Positions 6,728 through 13,868 of a DNA stretch of 14,156 nucleotides are shown here, one piece after another; within the stretch, counting starts at the first letter, position 1, and each line of letters begins with the position of its first letter. The translations under genes were made by a program, and so were the position numbers. The notes below the pieces were generated by a model, which saw only the letters and a list, made by a program, of their open reading frames with translations, did not search any database and had not been told where the DNA came from. Origin of the DNA: Pseudomonadota bacterium (GTDB lineage Bacteria; Pseudomonadota; Alphaproteobacteria; Acetobacterales; Acetobacteraceae); NCBI GenBank assembly GCA_021808185.1, contig JAKBCB010000037.1, positions 1 through 14,156 on the forward strand. The letters run 5' to 3'.

Positions 6728-8601
6728 GCGTGCACCATGGCGCGCGCCGCGCGCTTCGCTCCGACCTGGGCCAGATCGAGAAAGTATTTCTGCATGTCCC
6801 ACGCCCCGGTCGGACAGCGTTCGGCACACATGCCGCAGTGCAGGCAGACGTCCTCGTCCTTGGCCATGATGCGGCCGGTCTTCAATCCGTGCGAGATGTA
6901 CAAGTCCTGCGCGGTGTTGGCCGAGGGCGCGTTCAGCCGCGCGCGCAACTCGGCCTCCTCGCCATCCTGCGTGAAGGTGATGCAATCCACCGGGCAGATA
7001 TCGACGCAGGCATCGCACTCGATGCACAGCTTCGGCGCGAACACCGTCTGCACGTCGCAGTTCAGGCAGCGCTGCGCTTCGTGGAAGGCAAGATCGGGGT
7101 CGAAGCCAAGCTCGACCTCGGCCTTGATGTCGGCCAGCGCGCGGGCCTTCTCGACATGCGGAACCTTGTAGCGCAGGTCGATGGAGACCGCGTTATCGTA
7201 GGTCCATTCGTGGATGCCCATCTTCTGGCTGACCTGCGTCACCTCCGGCGGCGGCCGTTTGGCCACGTCCTCGCCGCGCAGGAACAGGTCGATGGAAATC
7301 GCCGCCTGATGGCCGTGCGCCACCGCCCAGATAATGTTCTTCGGGCCGAACGCCGCGTCGCCGCCGAAGAACACCTCCGGCCGCGTGGATTGCAGGGTTT
7401 CCGCGTTCAGCACCGGCAGGCCGTGGCGGTCGAATGCGATGCCGGCGTCGCGCTCGATCCAGGGGAAGGAATTCTCCTGCCCGACCGCGACCAGCACCTC
7501 GTCCGCCGGCAGGAACTCCTCCGGTTCGCCGGTCGGCACCAGGTTGCGCCGCCCGTCGGCATCGTATTCCGGCCGCACTTTCTGGAAGGTCATGCCGGTC
7601 AGCCGGCCGCCTTCATGGATGAACGCCGTGGGCACCATGTAGTTGAGGATCGGGATGTCCTCGTGCATGGCGTCTTCTTTTTCCCAGGGCGAGGCCTTCA
7701 TCTCCTCGAAGCCGCTGCGCACCACCACCTTCACCTCGGCGCCGCCGAGGCGGCGGGCGGAGCGGCAGCAATCCATCGCCGTGTTGCCGCCGCCCAGCAC
7801 CAGCACGCGTTTGCCGACGCGGGTGACATGGCCGAACGAGACCGAGGACAGCCAGTCGATGCCGAGATGGATGTGCTGCGCCGCTTCCTGCCGGCCGGGA
7901 ATCTTCAGGTCGCGCGCGCGCGGCGCGCCGCAGCCGACGAAGATGGCGTCGTAGCCTTCGCCCAGCAGCGCCGACATGCTGGCGACACGCTCGCCGAACC
8001 GCGTTGTGACACCGAGGCCGAGCACGTAGCCCACTTCCTCGTCGATCACGCTTTCGGGCAGGCGGAATTTCGGGATCTGGCTGCGGATGAAACCGCCGCC
8101 GCGCTGTTCGCCGTCGAACACCGTCACGTCATGCCCGGCGGCGGCAAGGTCGCGCGCCACGGCGAGCGAGGCGGGGCCGGCGCCGACACAGGCGACGCGC
8201 TTGCCGGTGCGCTCGCGCGGCGCGGTGGGCAGCAGATCGGAAATATCACCCTTGTAGTCGGCGGCGACGCGCTTGAGCCGGCAGATCGCCACCGGTTCCT
8301 CCTCGACACGCCCGCGCCGGCACGCCGGCTCGCACGGTCGGTCGCACGTCCGACCCAGAATCCCCGGGAAGACATTCGACTTCCAGTTGACCATGTAGGC
8401 ATCGGCATAGCGCCCGGCGGCGATCAGACGGATGTATTCGGGGACGGGGGTGTGGGCCGGACAGGCCCACTGGCAATCGACGACCTTGTGAAAGTAGGTC
8501 GGATCGGAAACGTCGGTGGCCTGCAACTTGAGATCCTTCCCTGACCCGGGCTTGGCTGCCGGGTTCGCGGCCCCCGCCCGCGCGGGACGGAGGGTCGGCA
8601 C
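6724..8601 (-). CDS. FAD-dependent NAD(P)H oxidoreductase with N-terminal GltD-type Fe-S domain and C-terminal 2[4Fe-4S] ferredoxin domain (KorC-like)
   Basis: This 625-residue soluble electron-transfer flavoprotein has three parts. Residues about 35-115 form a GltD-like Fe-S domain (C43, C47, C86, C90, C94, C107). Residues about 135-445 form a two-dinucleotide-binding domain for FAD (VACVGAGPASLAVARDL, 137-152) and NAD(P) (VLVLGGGNTAMDCCRSARR, 266-284), with the late FAD motif FFGGDAAFG (411-419). Residues about 510-600 hold two [4Fe-4S] motifs, CIECDACVDICP (526-537) and CLHCGMCAERCP (586-597). The layout resembles GltD/NfnB plus ferredoxin. It precedes korA with a 4-base overlap, so it is likely the NAD(P)-reactive subunit of the Kor enzyme, comparable as I recall it to KorC of the Azoarcus evansii 2-oxoglutarate:NADP oxidoreductase. 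The GTG start at 8601 lacks a clear ribosome binding site, and the first 28 residues look non-conserved, so the true start is uncertain. Confidence 0.9.
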   Translation of the reverse strand: MPTLRPARAGAANPAAKPGSGKDLKLQATDVSDPTYFHKVVDCQWACPAHTPVPEYIRLIAAGRYADAYMVNWKSNVFPGILGRTCDRPCEPACRRGRVEEEPVAICRLKRVAADYKGDISDLLPTAPRERTGKRVACVGAGPASLAVARDLAAAGHDVTVFDGEQRGGGFIRSQIPKFRLPESVIDEEVGYVLGLGVTTRFGERVASMSALLGEGYDAIFVGCGAPRARDLKIPGRQEAAQHIHLGIDWLSSVSFGHVTRVGKRVLVLGGGNTAMDCCRSARRLGGAEVKVVVRSGFEEMKASPWEKEDAMHEDIPILNYMVPTAFIHEGGRLTGMTFQKVRPEYDADGRRNLVPTGEPEEFLPADEVLVAVGQENSFPWIERDAGIAFDRHGLPVLNAETLQSTRPEVFFGGDAAFGPKNIIWAVAHGHQAAISIDLFLRGEDVAKRPPPEVTQVSQKMGIHEWTYDNAVSIDLRYKVPHVEKARALADIKAEVELGFDPDLAFHEAQRCLNCDVQTVFAPKLCIECDACVDICPVDCITFTQDGEEAELRARLNAPSANTAQDLYISHGLKTGRIMAKDEDVCLHCGMCAERCPTGAWDMQKYFLDLAQVGAKRAARAMVHA

Positions 8602-8658
8602 TATGCCAAACCGGCGTCCGCGCCGGTAGGGGTGCGACCGCCGCCCATCGCATAGCGG

Positions 8659-9807
8659 TCAGGCACCGCCAGCATTCCGCGCCGAAACGGTGCGTGCGAG
8701 CGGCAGGATCGCGCCGGTGCAGGCCAGCACCAGCACCAGGGTCGGCCGCAGCCCGATCGCGTCGGCCACGTTGCCGAGCAGCGGCGGCGCCACCAGCAGC
8801 GCCGCGTAGCCGGTGGCCGCGGCGGTGGCGACCCCGCCCGTCCCCGCCATGCGCCCGGCCGCGCTGAACACCGCCGGCACGATATTGGCCAGCCCCGCCC
8901 CCGCCAGCACCAGCCCCGCGTCCACCACCCAGCGGTCGGGCCACGCCAGCGCCAGCGCCACCCCCAGCGTCGCCAGCGCGCCGCCAACCCAGACCACGCG
9001 CACCGGGCCGAGGCGCGCGACGACCGCATCGCCCGCGAGCCGCCCCGCCACCATCGCCAGCGCGAACGCGGCGTAGCCCGTGGTCGCCCAGGCCGCGTCG
9101 GTGCCGACGACGGTTTCCAGATAGACCCCGAACCAGTCCGCCACCGCCCCCTCGGCGGCGAACGACAGCGCCGCCAGCAGCGCCACCCCGACCAGCCGGC
9201 GCGACGGCAGCCGCAGCGCCGTGCGCGGCTGTGGCCCGCCATCGGGCGGCGGCAGGGCCAGGCCGCACAGGGCGGCGACCGCAACCACGGCGGCGGCGGC
9301 GGCCAGCGTCGGCGTCAGCCCGGCGCCCAGACTGGCCAGCGCGCCCGCCATCGCCGCGCCGCCAAGCCCGCCGATGCTCCAGCCGGCGTGGAACGAGGAC
9401 ATGATGGCGCCGCCCCGGCGCCGCTCCAGCGCCGAGGCGGCGGCGTTCATCGCCACGTCCATGGTGCCGTTCAGCGCGCCGATCAGGGCCGCGAGCAGCA
9501 GCAGCCCGGGCCGGTCCGGCACGACGGCAATGAACGGGAACGCCAGCGCCAGCAGCAGCCCGGCCCCCGCCGAAAGCCGCCCCGGCCCCACCCGCGCCGC
9601 GAGCGCGCTGGTGAGCGACATCGCGGCCACCGCGCCGATGCCGACCGCGAGCAGCAGCGCGCCGAGCGCCGAATCGCTCAGCCCATGCGCGTCCTTCACC
9701 CGCGGGATGTTGGCGGCCCAGGCGCCGATCAGCGCCCCGTTGCCCACGAACAGGGCCGTGATCGCGGCGCGCGGCCAGACCAGACGAGAGGAAACGGCGA
9801 CGGACAT
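8659..9807 (-). CDS. MFS transporter, YbjJ-like
   Basis: This 382-residue integral membrane protein is rich in Ala/Gly/Leu with about twelve helices. The opening (ITALFVGNGALIGAWAANIP then RVKDAHGLSDSALGALLLA) and MSSFHAGWSIGGLGGAAMAG (about 155-175) are typical of the YbjJ/fucose-permease-like MFS branch. The loop 2-3 motif is degenerate (AARVGPGRL rather than DxxGRR), as is common in that branch. The substrate is unknown. I set the start at the ATG at 9807. In-frame codons upstream would run over the ohr leader and encode a non-hydrophobic, Arg/Gly-rich stretch. No strong ribosome binding site is visible for either choice. It lies 57 bases upstream of the FAD oxidoreductase gene on the same strand, so it may lead the kor operon or be a separate unit. 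Confidence 0.9.
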   Translation of the reverse strand: MSVAVSSRLVWPRAAITALFVGNGALIGAWAANIPRVKDAHGLSDSALGALLLAVGIGAVAAMSLTSALAARVGPGRLSAGAGLLLALAFPFIAVVPDRPGLLLLAALIGALNGTMDVAMNAAASALERRRGGAIMSSFHAGWSIGGLGGAAMAGALASLGAGLTPTLAAAAAVVAVAALCGLALPPPDGGPQPRTALRLPSRRLVGVALLAALSFAAEGAVADWFGVYLETVVGTDAAWATTGYAAFALAMVAGRLAGDAVVARLGPVRVVWVGGALATLGVALALAWPDRWVVDAGLVLAGAGLANIVPAVFSAAGRMAGTGGVATAAATGYAALLVAPPLLGNVADAIGLRPTLVLVLACTGAILPLARTVSARNAGGA

Positions 9808-9943
9808 GCGGGCCGCACCGCACCCCGGATGCCGCGCGCGGTCAAGGGCCGCGACGCCCGAATGGCAAGACCGCGCCGCCGCCCCATATGCCCCTTGGGG
9901 CCGGATCCCGCCGGCGCCACCACCGAACAGGGAGAGCAAACCA
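9808..9943. promoter_or_regulatory. divergent intergenic region between the YbjJ-like transporter and ohr
   Basis: This 136-base gap must hold promoters for the leftward transporter/kor unit and for ohr. Candidate TTGACC (minus strand, near 9840) and CATATG (about 9889-9895) elements exist but lack well-spaced partners. I see no AT-rich palindrome of the OhrR kind. The ohr ribosome binding site AGGGAG is at 9929-9934. Confidence 0.35.
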
Positions 9944-10354
9944 ATGTCCTATGTCGCCCACGCCACCACCACCGGCGGCCGCAACGGCCATGTCGCGAGC
10001 AGCGACGGGCTCATCAAGCTCGATCTGTCGGTGCCGAAGGACATCGGCGGCCCCGGCAAGCCCGGCGCCAGCAACCCCGAGCAGTTCTTCGCCGCCGGCT
10101 ACTCCGCCTGCTTCGGCGGGGCCGTGGATTACGCGGCGCAACTGGAGAAGATCAAGATCGGCGCCGTCACCGTCACCGCCGACGTGACGCTGCACGCCGA
10201 TGCCGGATTTTACCTTTCGGTGCACCTGAAGACCCACATCGAAGGCGCCGACAAAGCGACCGTCGAGAAGCTGATGACCAAGGCGCACAACGAGATCTGC
10301 CCGTATTCCAAGGCCACCCGCAACAACATCGCGGTCACGCTCGAAGCGGTCTGA
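9944..10354 (+). CDS. ohr: organic hydroperoxide reductase Ohr (Ohr/OsmC family)
   Basis: Ohr is a cytoplasmic thiol peroxidase that reduces fatty-acid and other organic hydroperoxides, usually with lipoylated proteins as reductant. The 136-residue length is normal. The two catalytic cysteines are C56 (AAGYSACFGGAVDY) and C119 (HNEICPYSKATRNN). The active-site Arg and Glu are at R13 (TTTGGRNGH) and E46 (GASNPEQFFAAGYSACF), matching R19/E51 of the Xylella protein. The NPEQ and ICPYS...NN motifs favour Ohr over OsmC. The ATG at 9944 has AGGGAG at 9929-9934. No ohrR regulator gene is adjacent, so control is not evident. It reads in the same direction as sorA, 97 bases upstream of it, with a dyad in the gap, and is probably its own transcript. 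Confidence 0.94.
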   Translation: MSYVAHATTTGGRNGHVASSDGLIKLDLSVPKDIGGPGKPGASNPEQFFAAGYSACFGGAVDYAAQLEKIKIGAVTVTADVTLHADAGFYLSVHLKTHIEGADKATVEKLMTKAHNEICPYSKATRNNIAVTLEAV

Positions 10355-10374
10355 CCGGCGGACGGCGGGGGTAT

Positions 10375-10398
10375 TTCCTAAACTTCGAAGGTATGGAA
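10375..10398. promoter_or_regulatory. 24-base two-fold symmetric site upstream of sorA
   Basis: The site reads TTCC (10375-10378), four bases, CTTCGAAG (10383-10390), four bases, GGAA (10395-10398). Outer and inner arms are both perfectly symmetric about the centre of TTCGAA. It sits 53 bases before the sorA ATG in the most AT-rich part of the ohr-sorA gap, where an operator would be expected. It lacks the long GC stem and T-run of a terminator. No known regulator consensus is recognised. Confidence 0.4.
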
Positions 10399-10451
10399 CT
10401 ACGCCACCCGGCGCGGCAGGATGCGGCCGGCCATGACAAGGAGCGGCGGCA

Positions 10452-11666
10452 ATGCGGGCAGGCGGCGTGAATCGGAGAGGCGTCCTGCTGGGGGCGGGCG
10501 CGTCCGCCCTGCTCGCCCGTGCCGCGTCCGCGACGGAGCTGGACCCGAGACTGCCCGCCGGCACCCGCGAGGAAGCCGTCATGGAGGCGCTGCCAGGCAA
10601 GCAGGATCTCATCAAGCTGACCTGGCGGCCGCCGAACTACGAGACCCCGCTCGCCGCCTTCGCCGACCCGATCACGCCGAACGACCGGTTCTTCGTCCGC
10701 TACCACCTGGCCGTGATCCCGGACGAGGCGGAACTGGCCAACTGGTCGCTGTCCATCGGCGGCGCGGCGGCGGCGAGCGAGAAGACGCTCACGCTCGCCG
10801 ACCTGAAGCAACTGCCGCACCACGAGATCACCGCCGTCTGCCAATGCTCCGGCAACCGGCGCGGGTTGTTCGAGCCGCATGTCCCCGGCGTGCAATGGGG
10901 CGTGGGCGCCATGGGCAACGCTGTCTGGCGCGGCGCCCGGCTGCGCGACGTGCTGGCGCTGGCGGGCGTCAAGCCGGACGCGGTGGAAATCGCCTTCCGG
11001 GGCGCCGACGGCCCGGTGCTCGATGCGACCCCGCCGTTCCGCAAAAGCCTGCCGCTCACGCGCGCGATGGACGAGAACGTGCTGCTCGCCTGGGACATGA
11101 ACGGCGAGAAGATCCCCATCTGGAACGGCTACCCGCTGCGCCTGATCGTGCCCGGCTGGACCGGCACATACTGGATGAAGCACCTCGCCCGCATCGAGGT
11201 GCTGGACAAGCCGTTCGACGGGTTCTGGATGCAAAAAGCCTATCGCGTCCCACGCAATATGTTCCCCTCCGCCGTGCCGTTCACCACCCAGGACAACGAC
11301 AAGACCAGCCCGATCACCGAGATCGTGGTCAACTCGCTCATCACCGCACCCGAGGCCGGCGCGACAATGCCGGCCGGCGGTTTCGAGGTGCGCGGCATCG
11401 CCTGGGACGGCGGCAGCGGCATCGCGCGCGTGGAAATCTCGCTCGACTCGGGCGCCACCTGGGCGCTGGCGACGCTCGGCCGGGACCTCGGGCGTTTCGC
11501 CTTCCGGCCGTGGTCGTTCACGGTGGCAAAGCCCGCGTCCGGCGCCGTGACCGTGCTCGCGCGCGCCACCAACAACGCGGGCCGAACGCAACCGGACAAA
11601 CTGGTACGCAACCCGGCCGGCTATCATCACAATATCTACGCCACCGTCACCGTGACGGCGGCCTGA
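10452..11666 (+). CDS. sorA: sulfite:cytochrome c oxidoreductase, molybdenum subunit SorA
   Basis: This periplasmic sulfite oxidase-family molybdoenzyme oxidises sulfite to sulfate and passes electrons to a c-type cytochrome. The 404-residue precursor starts with a twin-arginine signal (VNRRGVLLGAGASALLARAASA). The molybdopterin domain (about 60-255) has the Mo-ligand cysteine C132 in VCQCSGNRRGLFEP and the basic active-site pair R83/H85 in FFVRYHLAV. The C-terminal Mo-co dimerisation domain (about 285-400) contains the GIAWDGGSGIARVEISLD...W pattern. No heme b5 domain is fused, so it is SorA rather than animal-type. The length matches SorA of Starkeya. The ATG at 10452 has AAGGAG at 10438-10443; a GTG five codons in is a less likely start. 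A cytochrome gene follows after 13 bases, completing the SorAB pair. Other sulfite oxidase-family substrates remain possible. Confidence 0.92.
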   Translation: MRAGGVNRRGVLLGAGASALLARAASATELDPRLPAGTREEAVMEALPGKQDLIKLTWRPPNYETPLAAFADPITPNDRFFVRYHLAVIPDEAELANWSLSIGGAAAASEKTLTLADLKQLPHHEITAVCQCSGNRRGLFEPHVPGVQWGVGAMGNAVWRGARLRDVLALAGVKPDAVEIAFRGADGPVLDATPPFRKSLPLTRAMDENVLLAWDMNGEKIPIWNGYPLRLIVPGWTGTYWMKHLARIEVLDKPFDGFWMQKAYRVPRNMFPSAVPFTTQDNDKTSPITEIVVNSLITAPEAGATMPAGGFEVRGIAWDGGSGIARVEISLDSGATWALATLGRDLGRFAFRPWSFTVAKPASGAVTVLARATNNAGRTQPDKLVRNPAGYHHNIYATVTVTAA

Positions 11667-11679
11667 GGGGGGACGCGCA

Positions 11680-11979
11680 ATGCAACGAGCCATGCTGCTG
11701 GCGGCCCTCCTGCTCGCCGCCCCGGCGCTGTCCGCCCCGGCCCTGGCCGAGGAGCAGCCGGTGGAGTTGAAGCCGGGGCCCGGGGTCGATGTCATCACCG
11801 CCAATTGCGGCGGCTGCCATAGCCTGGACTTCGTGCGGATGAACTCGCCGTTCCTGACCGCCGAGGGCTGGAAGGCCGAGGTGGCCAAGATGCGCGGCGC
11901 CTTCGCGGCGCCCATCGACGATGCGAGCGCGGCCCAGATTGTCGCCTATCTCGGCACCGCCTACGCCGCGCCGAAATGA
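11680..11979 (+). CDS. sorB: SorB-like monoheme c-type cytochrome subunit
   Basis: This 99-residue periplasmic cytochrome c probably takes electrons from SorA. A signal peptide covers about 1-23 (LLAALLLAAPALSAPALA). The heme attachment motif is CGGCH (43-47), and M54 and M71 (EVAKMRGAF) are the candidate sixth ligands. The tail ASAAQIVAYLGTAYA is the usual C-terminal helix of class I cytochromes c. It starts 13 bases after the sorA stop with a strong GAGGGGGGA site at 11665-11673. Its stop overlaps the ppk2 ATG by 4 bases. The cytochrome call is certain; the SorB role rests on its position and size. Confidence 0.9.
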   Translation: MQRAMLLAALLLAAPALSAPALAEEQPVELKPGPGVDVITANCGGCHSLDFVRMNSPFLTAEGWKAEVAKMRGAFAAPIDDASAAQIVAYLGTAYAAPK

Positions 11980-12869
11980 AAGCCCCGGACCTCCGCCATC
12001 TCGTGGACCGCTACCGCGTCACCGACGGCGAGAAATTCCGGCTGAAACATTTCGACCCCGGCGACACTGCCGGCGACCTGATCGACCGCGAGCAGAGCGA
12101 GGTGCTGCTCGCGGACGGGGTGCGGCGGCTCTCCGCGCTGCAAAAACTGCTCTACCCGCAGGACCAGTGGGCGCTGCTGTGCCTGTTCCAGGCGATGGAC
12201 GCCGCCGGCAAGGACGGCACCATCAGCCATGTCATGTCCGGGGTGAACCCGCAGGGCGTCAGCGTCACCAGCTTCAAGCAGCCAGGGCCGGAGGATCTCG
12301 CGCACGATTTCCTGTGGCGGGTGGCGCGCCGCCTGCCGGCGCGCGGCCAGATCGGCATCCTCAACCGCAGCCACTACGAGGAAGTGCTGGTCGTGCGCGT
12401 GCATCCCGAGTTGCTCGCCCGCCAGCACATACCGCCCGCTCTGGACGGCAAGACGATCTGGAAGCACCGGCTGGAGGACATCGCCGCCTTCGAGAGATAC
12501 CTCACGCGGCAGGGCGTGGTGGTGCTGAAATTCTTCCTGCATCTGTCGAAGGCCGAGCAGAAGCAACGTTTCCTCGCGCGCCTCGACACGCCGGAGAAGA
12601 ACTGGAAATTCAGCCCCGCCGATGTCGCCGAACGCCTGCACTGGGACGAGTACCAGACCGCCTACGAGGAAGCCATCGCCGCCACCGCGACCCCGCACGC
12701 GCCGTGGTTCGTGGTGCCCGCCGATCACAAGTGGTTCTCCCGCCTCGTGGTGGTCGAGGCGATGGTGGCGGCGCTGGAAGACCTCGGCCTGCACCTGCCG
12801 GTGATGGGGCCGGAAGATCACGCACGGCTGGCCGAGGCGCGCCGGCAACTGGAGGCGGAGGACGACTGA
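11976..12869 (+). CDS. ppk2: polyphosphate kinase 2 family, class III-like polyphosphate:nucleotide phosphotransferase
   Basis: PPK2 enzymes move phosphate between polyphosphate and nucleotides; class III members phosphorylate AMP and ADP, regenerating ATP from polyphosphate. In this 297-residue protein the P-loop-like Walker A is FQAMDAAGKDGT (71-82). The Walker B region is NRSHYEEVLVVRVHPE (130-145), and the lid has LSKAEQKQRFLARLD (190-204) with its Lys/Arg residues. The N-terminal RYRVTDGEKFRLKHFDPGDT (12-31) and the NRSHYE-E-VLVVRVH form, as opposed to NRSWYNR, point to class III. The ATG overlaps the sorB stop (ATGA), so ppk2 is co-translated with the sulfite oxidase genes. It ends 17 bases from the convergent MBL gene. 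The family is certain; the class is from memory of sequence patterns. Confidence 0.93.
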   Translation: MKAPDLRHLVDRYRVTDGEKFRLKHFDPGDTAGDLIDREQSEVLLADGVRRLSALQKLLYPQDQWALLCLFQAMDAAGKDGTISHVMSGVNPQGVSVTSFKQPGPEDLAHDFLWRVARRLPARGQIGILNRSHYEEVLVVRVHPELLARQHIPPALDGKTIWKHRLEDIAAFERYLTRQGVVVLKFFLHLSKAEQKQRFLARLDTPEKNWKFSPADVAERLHWDEYQTAYEEAIAATATPHAPWFVVPADHKWFSRLVVVEAMVAALEDLGLHLPVMGPEDHARLAEARRQLEAEDD

Positions 12870-12870
12870 G

Positions 12871-12895
12871 GGCGGCCGGTGGCCGGTCAGCCGCC
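12871..12895. terminator. possible hairpin between convergent ppk2 and MBL-fold genes
   Basis: Just after the ppk2 stop lie arms GGCGGC (12871-12876) and GCCGCC (12890-12895), enclosing a smaller CCGG-TGG-CCGG hairpin (12876-12886). The right arm is inside the end of the MBL gene. No T-tract follows on either strand, so this is at best a weak, possibly bidirectional, transcription stop. Confidence 0.22.
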
Positions 12896-13843
12896 GCTGG
12901 CGTAGATCCTCGTCTCGCCGAAGCCGTGCGTGACGAACGCATCCTCGGCAATCGCCGCCTGCACCCGCGCCGCCACCAGTTCGTGCAGGGGCGCGTCGAT
13001 GGCCTCGTCGGTGAGCTGAAACGTGCCGAAATGCATCCCGACCGACCGCCGCGCGCCGAGCGCCAGATGCGCCTGCACGGCTTCGGCCGGGTTCATGTGC
13101 ACCGGCGCCATGAACCAGCGCGGTTCGTAGGCGCCGATCGGCAACAGCGCGACATCCGGCGCGCCAAGGCGGGTGCGAATGTCGTCCCAATGCGGCCCCG
13201 CGCCGGAATCGCCCGCGAACAGCACGCGGCAGCCGGCGCCATCGACCATGAACCCGGCCCATAGCGTGCGGTTGCGGTCGAACGGCGTGCGTGCCGAAAA
13301 ATGCCGCGCGGGTGTGGCGGTGACGCGAAGCCCGCCGAGATCCGCGCCCTGCCACCAGTCCAGTTCCGTCGCGTGGATGCCGATGCGGGCCAGCGTGCGC
13401 GCGTTGCCAAGCGTGGTGACGAACCTTGGGGCATGGCGCCGCTGGATGGCACGCAGGCTTGGCAGGTCCATGTGGTCGTAGTGGTTGTGGGACAGCAAAA
13501 CCACGTCCGGCCGTGGCAGGTCCGCCAGCGCCAGCCCCGGCGGGCGCACCCGCCGCGGCCCGGCCCATGCGACGGGCGAGCAACGCTCGCTGAAGATCGG
13601 GTCGGTCAGTACCACCGCCCCGGCGAGTGTCAGGAGCATCGTCGCGTGATTGATGAACGTCACCGCGACCGAGCCGGGCGCGACGGTGGAGGGCGGCGGC
13701 GAAAAATGGCTGTTCGCAACCCGCCGGGGCCACACTGCGCGGCGGCTGTTCAGCCGCCAGCGCAGCACCTCCCGCAGGCCCCGATTCCCCGGCTGGTCGC
13801 CGGGGTTTCGGAAAAACAGGCCGTCGAAGTGATCCGATGTCAT
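12887..13843 (-). CDS. MBL-fold metal-dependent hydrolase, RomA/NAPE-PLD-like
   Basis: This 318-residue protein has a metallo-beta-lactamase fold with a dinuclear metal site: SHNHYDHMD (H119, H121, D123, H124), H181 (TPARHFS), D212 (LFAGDSGAG) and H271 (GMHFGTF). The N-terminal HFDGLFFRNPGD and RW near residue 29, and the order of metal motifs, match the group holding N-acyl-phosphatidylethanolamine phospholipase D and bacterial RomA/outer-membrane-protein-like hydrolases. No signal peptide or membrane segment is evident, so it is probably cytoplasmic. The substrate is unknown; phospholipid-like substrates are suggested only by the family. The ATG at 13843 lies 25 bases after the clpA stop on the same strand, so the two may share a transcript. 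The family call is firm and the specific activity is not. Confidence 0.9.
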   Translation of the reverse strand: MTSDHFDGLFFRNPGDQPGNRGLREVLRWRLNSRRAVWPRRVANSHFSPPPSTVAPGSVAVTFINHATMLLTLAGAVVLTDPIFSERCSPVAWAGPRRVRPPGLALADLPRPDVVLLSHNHYDHMDLPSLRAIQRRHAPRFVTTLGNARTLARIGIHATELDWWQGADLGGLRVTATPARHFSARTPFDRNRTLWAGFMVDGAGCRVLFAGDSGAGPHWDDIRTRLGAPDVALLPIGAYEPRWFMAPVHMNPAEAVQAHLALGARRSVGMHFGTFQLTDEAIDAPLHELVAARVQAAIAEDAFVTHGFGETRIYASGG

Positions 13844-13868
13844 GCGAGGCGGCGGATCGGCCGGCAGG

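Noticed and set aside
6728..7027. N-terminal extension of KorA by about 100 codons
   Set aside because: The frame is open but lies inside the preceding gene and reads as Arg/His/Gly-rich filler. Family similarity begins at INDFVVRFANVNGSGS, and the ATGA overlap gives a natural start.
6730..8544. Long plus-strand open frame (about 604 codons) opposite the FAD oxidoreductase gene
   Set aside because: The predicted protein is His/Arg/Val/Asp-rich without motifs and mirrors the wobble bias of the opposite strand; the minus-strand protein has full cluster and nucleotide-binding motifs.
9889..9905. CCCC-TT-GGGG as an intrinsic terminator or operator before ohr
   Set aside because: The stem is four base pairs with a two-base loop, which cannot form well, and there is no T-tract; it is likely chance in GC-rich sequence.
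10395..10420. GGAAC as the -35 of an EcfG-type promoter for sorA
   Set aside because: No CGTT-like -10 is found 16-17 bases downstream.
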